64,000 nt of DNA from Hetaerina americana (taxonomy: Eukaryota; Arthropoda; Insecta; Odonata; Calopterygidae): positions 10,270,548-10,334,547 of the forward strand of contig JAKTNV010000003.1 in assembly GCA_022747635.1 (NCBI GenBank). Reading direction: 5' to 3'. The notes under the pieces were generated by a model. That model worked only from the letters and a program-made list of their open reading frames with translations. It was not told the DNA's origin and did not search any database. The position numbers and the translations under genes were made by a program. This document shows, in pieces, positions 39,968 to 52,589 of the stretch; the first letter of the stretch is position 1, and every line of letters begins with the position of its first letter.

Positions 39968-40609
39968 ATTCTTGTGCATGACTATGGTATTCCGTAAACT
40001 TAAAACTTTGATTCTATTCATAACAATTTCAATCGTAGAATTTGAGCTAGCTTTCTTCATATAATTTATTATACCACTTCTATTTTGTTCAACTCTACCA
40101 GAGCCTTTTACTTCTCTTCTCATATTAGTTTTTATTCCGTGAAACTGTTTGATCAGTATTGGTTGGCTAGTTAGTATTCTAGTGTCGTTTCTATCTTCTC
40201 CTTGTCTCTATTGATTTTATTATATCTACTTGGGTCATTTAATTACAAAAGAGAACTTAGTTTTGCAAAAAAATTCTTCTTTCTGAGTGTGCAAAATTAT
40301 TTCTGAAATGTTCTTTGTTCACTTTATTTGAAAAATTCGCATGCACTTGCGCTACCTGTACAAATAACTGCTTCATAAGCCACTAAATCTCACTCATATG
40401 TCTATATAATTAATTTGGTCTTGTTTGATATATTTTACTCCAATTAGGACATTATTTTTTATTATAAAATCCGAATTATTTTATCTTAAATAAACACCAA
40501 TCCCATAATTAACCAAGATATAACATTTCAGTTCATCTCATGGCACATTCATTCCGAGGAGATAATTACCGCTAGCATAATAAAGATCTCGTTTAAGCAC
40601 TTCTAATCA

Positions 40610-41560
40610 CCTGATATCAACCAGTCCCGTTTGAGTCGAGGCCGGGCCCCTTCTTCACCCACCGCAAACAAACGGTTGCATTTCCATGCCTAAACAAATT
40701 TCATTTCCGAGCGATGAAAAAACGGAAAAGAAAACAGACGGCGTTGGTGCAAACGTAACTCACCCCGGAGGGCATTATATTCCCCGGCCCGGACTCTTCC
40801 CACGCCAAATGCAAACACGCATATGTTACATACGTGCCCATCAACATCCCAGCCATGGACACCTCCGGCGACAATGAAAGAAGCGAAAGTCGCCGCACTA
40901 AATAAAGTCCCTTTCTCCATGCCGACGGGTGGAAGAGTGAGATACAAACGGGTGGGGGGGTGGGGGGAGCCTAGCCTCCGGGCGCTAAACCGGAGCCACC
41001 CTCTCCTTACGACACGGATGTGCCACGAAGGATGCGGGGAGGGATAGATGGGTAGAGGGATCATCTTGGGCTTGGGCAAACAAGGGAAGGGAAGGTGGGA
41101 GGGCGGTGTTTTGAAGGAACGTAGGTAGAATAGGTTGGGATCATCGAGAGGAGGTTGGTGCGAGGAACAGAGGGTCGCCTTCGGTGGTGAAGGTTCCTCA
41201 AGCGCACGAGAAGGGGGGTTGGAAGTACTCGGCGGTACGGAAGAGAATGAGGGGAGGGTGTGGGAGGTAAATTAGATGAAAGGACGTGCAAAGGCAAGGG
41301 TGGCTGGGAGAGAGAGGGTTTGGGAGAGCAGATCGTTGTATTTACGAGTGGGTTGGGGCAAGTTGGAGGTGGTGGGAGGAGAGAGGGGCGTGCCTGGGGT
41401 GCGGTTACGGTGGCTCTCCTCCGGGTATAATGAATCTGAGAGAGCAGACAGCGAGAGAAGCTGAGCGAATTGGAGGAGCAAGGAAGGCCAAGGGGAGGCT
41501 GAGGACGGGAAGGTGTCGGAGTAGGGAGAAAGGAGGCGGAGAGTGAGGGAGAGGAGGTGA
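40610..41560. other. GC-rich region, purine-rich block
   Basis: Mixed CpG-containing DNA to 40920, then a 640-base G+A-rich block on the + strand with a strong G-run cluster at 40950-40970. Opposite-strand frames are Pro/Ser/Leu-rich and domain-free. Such a polypurine block can form triplex DNA. Confidence 0.6.
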
Positions 41561-41699
41561 GAGTGCTCCTAATGAAGATTTCTGAAGAATCGGGGAAAAG
41601 GGTAAAGGCTGTGAATGAGGGAGCGCCTGTGACTTCTGAAGAAAGATTTTTGTGAGAAAAGTTTTACATTTTTATATGTCCCATGTACTTAACGTATAA

Positions 41700-41703
<4 letters not shown>

Positions 41704-41781
<78 letters not shown>
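41704..41781. repeat. (TA)n microsatellite
   Basis: About 39 uninterrupted TA units, flanked by TTAA on the left and TGTGCATATAATAATG on the right. Confidence 0.95.
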
Positions 41782-41784
<3 letters not shown>

Positions 41785-44700
41785 CATATAATAATGTACT
41801 TGGAAATATATGGTGTAGCAGACAATTTAAAATCGATAAACAATTTAGAAATCAATTTCTGATAAAATTTTACGTTCTGTCATAGCTTCAACTATGTTTC
41901 TGAGAAGTGTTTAAGAACCAAGTGGAAACGCAATGATAGGTCTGGTGATGGGCATTAGTTGAATCCAAAAGGGCACAATGGATTGCGTGAGATGAAATAC
42001 CATACCACTTTGTAATGCTCTCGATGCATTTAGGAAAACGTACTCGTACTGTGGAGTATAAATAAATATACATGTTGTTGGCTGTTTTAAATATTCCCAC
42101 ATCCAGCATTTTGTAGGAAGAATAAATTATGCATAATATACGAGAATCTACTTCTCCAATATCTTGGCACTAAGAGTTCAAATGTCTTGTTGTGAACAAT
42201 AATTATTCCTTCTTGTCTAAGGGATAATCGGCTCCTTCTATGGCGTGATAAAGAGGATTCTTAGATACCGTTTCCCAATAATTTTGTCGTTGTGAATGTA
42301 AATGGAGGAATATTAAGTTGGCATTAATTTTAATGCTAAAATTATTTCTGTTTCTAGTGCTATTGTCTGGTAGCTGTTGATTGGTCATATAAATGTCATC
42401 GCTCAGGAAATTTTTCTATCCCATTTCTTTCTGCACGAGTATTTTTACATTCGTTTGATCCTTATTTACGTCGACTTCCAACCGGAATAATTTTAAAAGC
42501 GGAACAAATTTCACGGTTGTTCCTGAGCTCCCGGGTGTGAGGTTATTTTAGAACGGCCGAGGTGCGCTCTCTAATAAAAGTTTAAACGATGGGAATACTT
42601 TTTGCTCTCTTTCTCCCGGGCCTTTTTTGATCGAGGAAAATAAAGTCATGACTTTTAGGGAAGGCGAGACTGTGGGATTTTGATCTAGATCCCACTTGCC
42701 TCCATAACCTACATCCTGTCTGCATTCTGGTTTTTTTATCCAGGGAAATATTTATAATTGTAAGACCCAAATTAAATATTCAGCACTCTCGGAAGTTGAT
42801 TAACTATTCTTTCTATTCGACTCTAAAGATTTATTTCCTCTTCCGGCGTTTAATCAACCACAGCTATATTTGCTCTCGAGTGCCTTTGATCGTAGGCTTT
42901 GCACCCAGAACACCCATGATCTAAACGCATCAAAACTCGAAAGCCAACTCAGCAATTCCGTTCGTGTTGATCTTAATGTACCTGTAAACTCTCTCCTTAT
43001 TCGTAGAAGGTTACCTTATTTTGTGTAATTCATTATTTAAAACTTGATGGAACCGAACTACTTAAGCACTAAATCATTTCTGAAATTGAAATCACATCTT
43101 GTAGATGTTTAAGTATGTATGATCTTCTAATACACTTATCTTGCTTTTGTTATGTGCCGCAATGATTTGTGGTAAACTATCGAAAACGGATAACGTACAT
43201 CACCACTCTGGCTTAGACTAAATATATTAACTTAGAGATTATTATTAATATATTTATTAATGCCATTCTATTCTGACTTAAAAAATTTTCTTTGGAGAAT
43301 AGGTTACTCTTATAGTCAAATAAGACCAAATATTAAATAAGTGCATCAATTAATATTAGCTTGATCCGCAGCTAACGCTTGCAAACATTCGCATCCGCAG
43401 TCTAACGCAATTAAAAATCGTTTTAAATAATATCCTACCTCGTGGATATCGCTATAGTACTTCCAAATGCTCTCTTCGTGCATAGGGTGGCTTTCTTTGC
43501 TCGTAATATGCAATAAATAGAATAAATTACGTAGTATGTATTAAATAGGTCCTAGGGTTTCCTGAGTGGTGGATTGGTTATTTTGCTGGAGAGACGCAAG
43601 CTAGCGCCAATATGTACATACCTCAGGTCGGAAGGGAAGGACAATGTCAGCGTGGAGATTGACTCCAGGAACTGTTTTGGTGTTGACGTGGAGGAAACGA
43701 ATAGATTTTGGAGATTCATTTGAAGAGGCAAGAAGAGCCGTGAAAATCAGTGGAGGTTGGTTTGCGACGGAGGGAGAAACAGGTAAAGATGGGAGGGTGA
43801 AGGTAAACCATGGATATCTGATTAGTGACGAATAAAAGGAACCTGGTTCTAAAACTTGACGGGGAAGGACTCCGGCGCTACAGCTGCGGAAGGTGAGACA
43901 AAGAAGTGAGGGAAGAATGAGAGAAAGAAGGCTGACAAGCTGAGTTAATCGCTACTCGAGGGAATTCCGTAATTGGAAAGAGCGCACGGGCGATTAAAGG
44001 AGAATTTCTTCGAATTTTTGTGGTCACACTTATTCCCGAGGGGCCATATCCTCCAGAGTCTTTCCTAGTTGGAGATAGTTGCCCTTATTTTTTTTTAAAT
44101 ATAGCCCGTTGGCGAATTTGAAATAAATCGCTGTATTTTGAAGGCACCAAATTGGAACATTTATACCATTTCCATAAATGCATATTTCGACTTCTTTATC
44201 GCCGTCGAATTCAAGGCTTTCAAGTTTCAGTAAGTGCTGCATGTCGCCCTTTTGCTATCTTCATTGTCTTAAATAACTCTTCAGGGTCAATAGGGAATTG
44301 TCAATCAAAGGGATATTTTGATCTACGGAGCAATCTTTTGATAAAAAGTATTTCATATTCGAACATCGGTGAGTACCATTTCACGCGCCTCGCATTTTTA
44401 TTCATCAGTACATGTTTTTTACGCTGAAGTCTGATGAATATCTGAAAAGTTTTTCCGTTAATCAAAACTCGAACTCGATGTTCCACACATCCTCTTGTAT
44501 GATGGTAAAATTGAATTGGAAACCCTCCTTCCTCCTCTTTCTCCGAGTTCCATTACTCAGTAATTAATATTCTAAAGCTTGATAGCTCTTTCAGGCACTC
44601 AGACGGTAACGAGGTGTTCCCGCTAAGGGAAATATTGACGGTAGTCAGAGGAGTATTTACCTTCGAAATTAAGAATTTAACGCTATAAATGGTACTGAAG

Positions 44701-45179
44701 TGATTCGTTGAATGGGATATCAAAAAAGCTAAGGGAACTAAACAAATCCGTTTATACCGTTTAAAGTATAGGATGAAAAAAAGATTGTTAGTGTGTCGTA
44801 GTGAGTGCAATCTGAGTGACTTTTGCATTGAGTGTGTTTACATATCGTAAAGAAATTGGGTATCTCAGAGAGGGTGATTTAATGTTTTGAACCACGTTTG
44901 TTTCCTAGATTATATTTCCCTACAAGCGTAACGTTCTTAAATTAGAATTGAAATCAATACTTAAAGCTTAACGACTTACGTCATCAGGACGAAATAAGTG
45001 TCTCATATATACAATTTCTAAAAATATATTATTTATTTCAGATTTGAGTTGTTTTAGAATCCCTGGAGTTGAATCTTAAATGTTACTTTTTGATATGGAT
45101 GGTGTTGTCCAAATAGAAAATGTCCATATGATCAAATATTGTTAAAATCTGGGCCTACTGATATATTCAAGGTTTACTG
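41782..45179. other. AT-rich non-coding DNA
   Basis: No gene recognised. A purine-rich patch at 43640-43930 has an open + frame of 63 codons (43644-43835) without a known domain. Confidence 0.5.
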
Positions 45180-45410
45180 ACCGGAAGGGTCGGATTGGAT
45201 TCCGGGTAGACGCCTGTGGGCACCGTCGGCTTCGCCCAAGTTGTGTGATTTTTTGGCTCCCAGATCTTCCTGGAAAGCTACATGCGGCAAAGGGAAAGGA
45301 ACTCGTCCCCCTCTCTTGAGGTGTGCATTTCACGCACCGTTGGGGTTGGTATTGGATGAGATCCATCCTAACCTATCAAACAAACCTTTTAAGTTGATTA
45401 CTACTTTGTC
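45180..45410 (+). mobile_element. Interspersed repeat, SINE-B copy 1
   Basis: This segment aligns with the reverse complement of 54062-54320: GTGTGATTTTT, TCTTCCTGG, GGGAAAGGAACT, the TTTCACRC segment and a tail resembling CAAACCTTTTAAGTTGATTACT. All three frames carry stops or lack family resemblance. Both copies translate alike (CDF..RSSW...GKGT.PP) only because the DNA is homologous. The 5' part has a B-box-like GGATTGGATTCC but it is poor. I take it as a SINE or other short retroposon. Confidence 0.7.
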
Positions 45411-46799
45411 GGTTTGGGTGTTTTATTGAAAATCTTTGTTTAATAGATTTATTGACAAAATACCGCTAGGCATTCAATGAAAATTATATTCAGGTGGTCT
45501 TGTTATTCATGAAAAAAATTGTATATCCTGAGCATCAATACATTTGTGAAGCGTAGTTAAAGTAACATTTGATTCGGTTTAGGGCTCGGTTCTTTTTTGG
45601 TGATAAGTTTTAAACATTCCCATTCCTGGTTGGGATCAAGATCGACCTCCGGGTTGAGTGCGATGATTTGAGTTGGATCTTTGAAAATTCTATATTTAAT
45701 ATAAATTAAATTTTATACCATGTGGTTGTTCTATGGACTACAGTATGCTTAATTCCAGTTGGTTTTCCCATCTTTTGACGTGCGCCATAGAAAAATTCAT
45801 TTTTTTAATCAGAAAAGTTTGTCAATTTTCAAACGACCGCATTTGCTGAGCACACAACATCAAAGAATGTATTTGCTGAACCCAAAACATCAACTTGGCC
45901 CTGAAAAGAGGAAAACTCCAGGGAATAACCCAGAGAGATAGAGCGAAAATGGCGAAAAATATAATAAGATCGTGAGAGATTAGGGCGTGCTGGATGTGGT
46001 GGCCATGATTTTACGTATCTTGTTTTACTCATCGCTTGTTTCGTTCGTTCAAACGTCTACCAACCTGCTCCCACACGATTGATGAAACCTCTTTCCAGTA
46101 TGGAAAGCTAAACACTACAATACATCCTTAGAATGCATTGAATTTTGAGTGCGGTAGATTGATATTGATCTTATGCATGGAAAATAGCATTTCTAAGCTC
46201 ATCCTAGACACCAGTATCGAGAATGTGTACATATATACGTGTTCGCATGGGATTATTGATCCTCCATGGGCTGAGAAATTGCTTATAGAAATAACTCGCA
46301 CCCGCCCCTATGTAGATTATGATCTATCTCACGACAGTAGTGAATACATTTTGTGATCTATAGTAAAATTTTCTTCTCTAAAATCCGCTTTGTTATTCCA
46401 GCCAGAAGATCAAACATGAGAAATAAACATACGGTGATGATTCATCGGTCTGTTGTAGTTTGGTAAAAATTTACCATATACTTGAAAATGTGGTGTCGTA
46501 TTATCATAGAACCGTCGTAACCAATATATTACTGAAAATTCCGCAATGCAGTTGGGAATTTTTTTCCGTTCAATTACGCTTTTTTATGTGAACACGAATA
46601 TTCGGGATATTCTCCAGGAAAAATATGACCCAAGGAAGCTCTACAATTATTTAATAAATCAGGTAGTGATGATAATATTCGTAAACGGAGGAGGTTGAGA
46701 GGATTGCGTGAATGCGAAGGGATGGATACCTGTAGAAATGTAAATTTTTATGTAAATGTATTAAATATTACTGTAAAATGCACACATATAAATGAACGT
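45411..46799. other. AT-rich non-coding DNA
   Basis: No gene or repeat recognised. Confidence 0.55.
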
Positions 46800-47190
46800 C
46801 AATAACAGGTATGGCTGAGTGAGGAGGGCGGTGTGGAGAGCAGGATTAGCAGATCTGTGCAGCCACGACGTGTTTTTTCCCGGTAGTGGGCGGATCCGGG
46901 ACCTGGTAACCATGGAGACTTGGAGAAAGCGTCCGGGACGCTCCTCCCAATCCCCTCCCCTCCCATGCAGCCCTCAGCGAAGCCCAGATCCTCTCCCTCC
47001 CGTCTCCTCCCTTCTTCCGTCCTTCCCACCTCCTCCTCCCTCCCGCCCTCGTCAACAGTTCATCCCTCCCATTCTTTGCCGCTCCCCGGTGCCCGGGTCT
47101 TTAATTTCTATACTGATCCCCGTCTCTCCTCATTTCATTTCATTTCATCCTCCCGTTATCGCACGTGGCCGAACCCCCGGGATATTCCTT
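46800..47190. other. GC-rich island with pyrimidine tract
   Basis: C+T-rich on the + strand at 46940-47150. Overlapping frames on both strands are compositional. Confidence 0.55.
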
Positions 47191-47199
47191 TCTGCATTT

Positions 47200-48222
47200 A
47201 AAATTCAGAGTATTTATTTCAAGCAGAAATTAGTTTTCAGGTGGCTAGGTTAATCCAGGCTTGTTCCCAAGAACACAGTTTTTTTCGCTGTTTTAAGTAC
47301 GTTACGAAGTCCTGTTGAGGGTATTTCTTTTGGTTTTCACTTGCCTATCTCTCCAAGAATCTTGATCTATTAATTTCAGGATGGTTTCTGAAGAAGACTT
47401 TTTGGGAATTTTAATTGGTTATTTTGACCAATCTCAATACGTGACCGCGTTTAGCTATGATTTTATTAAATTTCCTCATCTTCTCCTTTCTGTATTACGT
47501 TTAAACATTTTCTTAGCATCCTACGTCTTATAATTTAATCTAAATGCACTACAAATATGAGCATGTTCCTAAATCTTAGTCTGTCGGACTCAAAAAATTA
47601 TAATTCTACAACACCGGTGGCAATGAGCTTAGTAAAATTAATATCACTTCTTGTTAGATCCTTTGGGGTTATAGTTATCTAAACCTCAAAGGAAAAATCA
47701 ATTAGTGGAATTCATTACTTAATTAAAGCTAAAACTAAGTCAACAATCATTGTGAAATAAGTGTTTTCTGGATTAATCCAAGTGGTGCAAAATTATTTAT
47801 GCCCCTTCTAGAGCTTTAGTATATAAACGCTAACACCTTTTGCAAAGGGTTTATCATAGGAATTTCTCTAGAATGGGTACGTTTTTCTCTATTAAACTTA
47901 TGACACGTAATATGAACCAAGAAAAGTGAATACCAATGTATTATTGGAAGCACTTAGGCGGAAAAGAGGACATTAAAATTTAGAAAAGTGGGCATGGAGA
48001 AGGATGGAAAATGTACGATGAATGGAATAGGCAAACGAATAAACTCAAGTCAATCTTGAGTAAGGGCAAATAAAAAATGAGGTGTGATGTGGCAAATGAC
48101 GGCAATATGCTGAAATTTCGGGAAGATAACATTCGATTGGCATTAGATTGGTTTAATGTATTTGTACATATAATATAGGTTTAAATAAATATATATTAAT
48201 ATATATATACATATATATATAC

Positions 48223-48281
<59 letters not shown>

Positions 48282-50989
48282 TGGTAAGTTACTGGTAATC
48301 GAAATAGAGAGGAACGTATTGAAGGATTTTTCTATGGATTGTAGAAATCGGCATTTTACCCGAATAATGACGCTGTTAATTAATCAGTGCATGAATTATA
48401 GGAACTCTTTGAGTTTCTGCTATAACGTTTTAAGGAACCTTAAAACGTGTATTTATGGCGAAATATATATTTATTGTTAAGGGATAAAAAACTAAACCAC
48501 GGAAAAAAATGCATATTACAGAAGTACCGTCGTCACTTCTGAGCATTCATACTGGCCCACGGGAGTCCGCGTAATCACTCTCGCCTCCTAATCACTGACA
48601 TCAAGGCACCCGTTGGGTTTGGTCACCGGTATGTATTTCGAATGCACTCGAGTAATCCCGTATGAAGCGAAAGCTTTTGAATGTCCCGTTCGGTTCATCT
48701 CATTTCACTCCCTTTTCCTCTTTCTTGTGCCCATCGAACGCCTCCGATTATTACTTTCGCCACGTTAACTCCGACCTTCCTTTAATTCGCCGGAAGCTTC
48801 TCCCTTTTCTCTGAAGAGGGCGTCTGGGTGGATGGTGACTGAACGATCGCTGAATCTATATTCGTTGGCTGTTTGATTAAAATGCAAAGAGCGTGCACGA
48901 GGGCGGAATTATTTCGTGCGAGATCTGAGTCAACTAATTCAGTCTATTTGCATCCGATCTACTCTGATGTTAGCACCAAATATTATTTATATTATTTTAT
49001 TTTACCACTTTCCATCTGCACAAAGAAAAAATTTGGGTCGATAAACTATTCGGATGACATCGTAAATATCCTAATAGGTCCTTTGTGCCAATATTTTAAT
49101 GACCATCCTACTTGCATAATTACTCTTATATATCTATCAATTTTAAGCCGACAGTGAAGTAAAACCTATCGAAATGTATAATGGAGTGCAATTGTAACTA
49201 TAAAATGTGAAACATTCACTTGCTTAAAATGTTGTTTAACACTTTCTTAAGAATTAATCGAAGAGTGCTTATCTAAGTTAACGTCAATAACTAAAATTGA
49301 GTAATCGAAACAAATTGCTGTAATATATAATAATCTTATTTTTGTATGCATATATTACTTTTCTCATCTAGATATGAAAACTCTGCTATAATTTAAATTG
49401 GTTTACATTTACCATTTCTCGTTCAATAATTGCACTAAATAATTATAAACTTGCTAAAGTTATTCAAGCTATTATGTTATTTTGGTGTGTTTTCATCAAG
49501 TTCGCCGTAAAGGACACCGACATCCTTCTTGGAGTCATCATGAATCAGTTTGGCATATTAAAAACTTTCTTTCTGGCTATTCCCATGGACGTGAATTATA
49601 ACTGCTAGAGCAAAATTTACCCATATTACTCTTGAAAATCTATTACATATTAAGTTGGCATTAAAATTAAACATATATTTGTGACCTTTTGGCGTTTGCA
49701 TGTTTAAATGCGTGCTGCAGATTTAAACATGTGTTAATAGTTATCCTCCGTCTCACTTTTTCATCTACTTTTGCAACCAGCTGCTCGTTTTTTTATGCGG
49801 CAATTTCCTCATATTTGGAACGCATGATTTCATGCTTTAATTCTTGGACCCTCACTGTTTTTGAAGGAGAAAATAAATTGTTGTTCAATTTCCATTTTCA
49901 AGTTCATTTCAAAGAGTACAACATCGGTTTTCACTTTTCAAGATGATTTAAAAATGGCTTAAAGTGTCGAAAACCAGACCATGATAAGAAATCCTTTTTT
50001 ATAGGAATTAAGTATATTTTTTATAATTTCCTTCTTCTTTTCCTTTAATTTTTACGCCTATGATACTAATTACAACTAAATTAATTTCCATTACTTTAAT
50101 GCGTTATAAATTTATCATTTCATTAGTGGTTCATCAGCCGTTCAACTAAAATTGCTCTTCAAGCTTTCGATTGCACCCTCTTCTCAAATTTAAGCCAAAA
50201 ATGTTAGCTTTAACTCACTTTTCTTCACATTTTGGAGCACTTTTGATATATTTTTTCGAGATCCTGAAAAGGTTTCCTTTATCGATCGGAGAGTTGGTTT
50301 TGAGTTTTAGTCACAAAGAAATTTCCGAAATGAAGCCACTAATTACGGTAATTAAAAAAATAATGAGCTTAAGTTTCAATGCAGTGGCCGACGTAAAAAT
50401 TCTTTATAAGTATAAAAAGAAGGTATAAATTTAATGGGGAAAAATTATTAGTCATACATTTTATTTTGCCTTAGGGTTTGTAATTTTTCCTTTCATCGTG
50501 CACCAAGATTTTTAAAGTTAAGGTGATGAATGAGTTAAAAAAGAGAAACCTCTTAATTGAAGATGGAAGCATATTAGGCTCAAAATAAAAAAAAATCATG
50601 CGTAGATTACAACATAAAGAACAGGGATGGTCACAGATTTCAATGATTCAGGAAGGTTCGCAATATGTTTGATTTTTTTAAAATAAAGGGAATCCTGATT
50701 TTGCTAATTAGTCGTTTGATTCGCGGTTAATAAGCAGCCAAAGCCATGATTCTCGAATATTCAAATATCTGAATCTCCCCTGGACTGTTTTACTTTCATA
50801 TCTGTCTACTTTTCACGTCTTCAGCGTAGAAAATTGGCATCTTTAAGGGATTGATCGCTTAGAAGATCGTTCGTTGGAACTGGCGTGATTTGGGAGGCAG
50901 ATGTTACCGTAATAAAATATAAGAGGCAATTGAGGTAGATGGGTCTGAGTGGAAACAGGAGGACGATAGTACAAAGCGTGCCATTATTT
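47200..50989. other. AT-rich non-coding DNA
   Basis: Apart from the (TA)n array at 48.2 kb, no feature is recognised. Confidence 0.55.
48188..48276. repeat. (TA)n microsatellite with a 12-bp higher-order unit
   Basis: The array starts with three near-identical 12-base units, ATATATATATAC, with C at 48210, 48222 and 48234, then becomes pure (AT)n. The regular C shows expansion of a 12-base unit rather than of single TA steps. Confidence 0.93.
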
Positions 50990-51350
50990 AGTGTCTTCCT
51001 TGCTCACTTCTCGCTTCACTCCAGGCGCTGTCATTTATTACTGCCCCACTATTTCACTCCTGATACTTACAAAGAGACTCTCCCATTGTCCCAATTCCCT
51101 TTCTGTCTTGTTCTCTTTCCTCCCAAACTCGACGCCCGTCCTTGCTCCATCCCTTTCTCTCCTGTCTCCGCCTCTCCATCCCCCTCCCGCTTGCCAGTCC
51201 AAGGTCTTCACGCCTGTTCTGTCACTGGATCCTTCAGCGCGACGTCCCGTCTTCCAAACCTCCGTTGGAACCGCCGCTGCTACTTGGTGTCGCCCCAACT
51301 CGCCCGTCCCCTCCCTCCCCTTTGGACTTTCACCCTCATTATTTACCTCA
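50990..51350 (+). other. Pyrimidine-rich tract
   Basis: C+T-rich on the + strand. The 188-codon (50991-51557) and 151-codon (50939-51394) frames overlap in different phases and have no recognisable domain. Confidence 0.6.
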
Positions 51351-51928
51351 TTCTCCGTTTTCTCTCAAGTTTTCGAAAATTTCATGAAGATTAAGTACCT
51401 ACGGAAAATCAGAACGCATGCTTTCTCGAATTATACGTACCGCCATTTTCGGAAATCGCCTCTCGTCCCGAGAAACTATCGCCCAAAACGCTCGCTCTCT
51501 TCCCTATCGGTTTTTTGGTGGAGTGCTTACGTTCTGGTTCTCTCTGAATTTTCTTGAAATCTCTGGTTCTGTTAGAGAGACGACCAACAGGCTTTGTTTC
51601 CCTTTGTCGTCGCTGGGATTCCATTTCATCCGGAGTTACAGGTGGATAGTCGGCGCGTTGGCTTATTTCAGAAGAATTTCATCATGGAGTTGATTGCTCA
51701 TCTCGAGGTGGGATCCTTCCATCGCCTCCAAAGAAGACCTCTCTATAGAGAAGCTGGTCTTGCCTTCTTCACTTAACTGTGGTAAAAGATTTGCTCCCAT
51801 TCTTTCAACTTAATAGTCACATTAGTTTAACAATAATAGTAGGACAATACTGTTTAAAATGTTAACATTGAAGTCAATCTATTAACTTATTTCCAATTTT
51901 TCTGTGAGCATAATCTCTCTCTCTCTAT

Positions 51929-51929
<1 letters not shown>

Positions 51930-51988
<59 letters not shown>
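51930..51988. repeat. (TA)n microsatellite
   Basis: About 29 TA units, preceded by a short CT run (51914-51926). First of a series of TA arrays running up to the mariner. ORFs across it are meaningless Tyr-Ile repeats. Confidence 0.95.
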
Positions 51989-51992
<4 letters not shown>

Positions 51993-52118
51993 TTATTTAT
52001 ATATATTTATAGTACATTACACAGTAACAAACAAAACAATATAGAAACCCCAAAAAAGATCACTCACACGTTATTTCTTGATAATTTCGACGGAATTCTA
52101 CTCCGTCTTCATCGGAAG

Positions 52119-52119
<1 letters not shown>

Positions 52120-52199
<80 letters not shown>
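52120..52199. repeat. (TA)n core of palindrome A
   Basis: Forty TA units forming the symmetric centre of palindrome A. Confidence 0.95.
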
Positions 52200-52200
<1 letters not shown>

Positions 52201-52203
52201 CTT

Positions 52204-52234
52204 CCGATGAAGACGGAGTAGAATTCCGTCGAAA
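52204..52234 (+). ncRNA. Hammerhead-like core motif in palindrome A, right arm
   Basis: CCGATGA, one extra A, helix GACGG (52212-52216) / CCGTC (52226-52230), then GAAA. A hammerhead ribozyme core has CUGANGA, helix II, GAAA. This copy has a C where U4 is expected and an extra base before helix II. The same motif sits on the - strand at 52085-52115 in the left arm. The helix is clear; catalytic ability is doubtful. Confidence 0.35.
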
Positions 52235-52298
52235 TTATCAAGAAATAACGTGTGAGTGATCTTTTTTGGGGTTTCTATATTGTTTGTGTTTCTATATT

Positions 52299-52330
52299 GC
52301 TAAGTGTTATATATATATATAACACTTAGC
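52299..52330. repeat. 32-bp perfect palindrome joining palindromes A and B
   Basis: GCTAAGTGTTATATAT followed by its exact reverse complement. It is formed where the terminus of the palindrome A unit (TAAGTGTTATA plus TA tail) meets the oppositely oriented terminus of palindrome B. This shows two units of one family joined tail to tail through a short TA run. Confidence 0.93.
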
Positions 52331-52553
52331 ACTAGTGGACACAGACAAAAACACAGAAACACACAAAAAAGAGACTCACTATTTTTCGAATTTTCGGTGG
52401 TCGTTGCCACCTTTATCAAGGAAGAGAGGGACAGTTCTGTCCCTCTCTTCCTTGATAAAGGTGGCAACGACCACCGAAAATTCGAAAAATAGTGAGTCTC
52501 TTTTTTGTGTGTTTCTGTGTTTTTGTCTGTGTCCACTAGTGCTAAGTGTTATA
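52318..52553. repeat. 236-bp perfect palindrome B with a 2-base centre
   Basis: Arms 52318-52434 and 52437-52553 (117 bases each) are exact reverse complements separated only by TT. Each arm read outwards runs through CTTGATAAAG, a stem-loop (GGTGG/CCACC), GAAAA, a T-rich and GT-rich stretch, then GCTAAGTGTTATA. The order of segments and the last bases match palindrome A, while most of the rest has diverged, so A and B are independent copies of the same repeat type. With almost no spacer such a palindrome is normally unstable in replicating DNA. Confidence 0.95.
52451..52480 (+). ncRNA. Hammerhead-like core motif in palindrome B, right arm
   Basis: CTTGATAA, one extra A, helix GGTGG (52460-52464) / CCACC (52471-52475), then GAAAA. 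Mirrored on the - strand at 52391-52420. The helix bases differ from those in palindrome A but still pair, as expected if an RNA helix is maintained. The CTGANGA box is degenerate, so self-cleavage is unlikely for this copy. Confidence 0.33.
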
Positions 52554-52589
52554 CATTATTATTCACGTCCGTGAGACTTTCAAAAAGTG

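Larger units (their letters stand above)
52034..52285. repeat. 252-bp perfect palindrome A around a (TA)n core
   Basis: The arm at 52034-52120 (87 bases) is the exact reverse complement of 52199-52285. The 78 bases between are (TA)n, itself self-complementary, so the whole interval folds into one hairpin or cruciform. Each arm, read outwards from the centre, begins ATCTTCCGATGAAG, contains a short stem-loop (GACGG/CCGTC) followed by GAAA, then a T-rich segment. The right arm continues into GCTAAGTGTTATATAT, a terminus shared with palindrome B. There are no mismatches, so the arms are recent or kept identical by conversion. Confidence 0.95.

Noticed and set aside
45241..45429. Conserved small protein shared by 45.2 kb and 54.2 kb
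   Set aside because: The similar translations arise because both lie in the same interspersed repeat. Frames are short and contain no conserved start or end.
50991..51557. 188-codon open frame (+) as a host gene
   Set aside because: Pyrimidine tract artefact, with other phases also open and no recognisable domain.
52204..52234. Fully active hammerhead ribozyme
   Set aside because: The core has a U4 to C change and an inserted base before helix II, and I could not define a convincing helix III or cleavage triplet. I keep it only as hammerhead-like.
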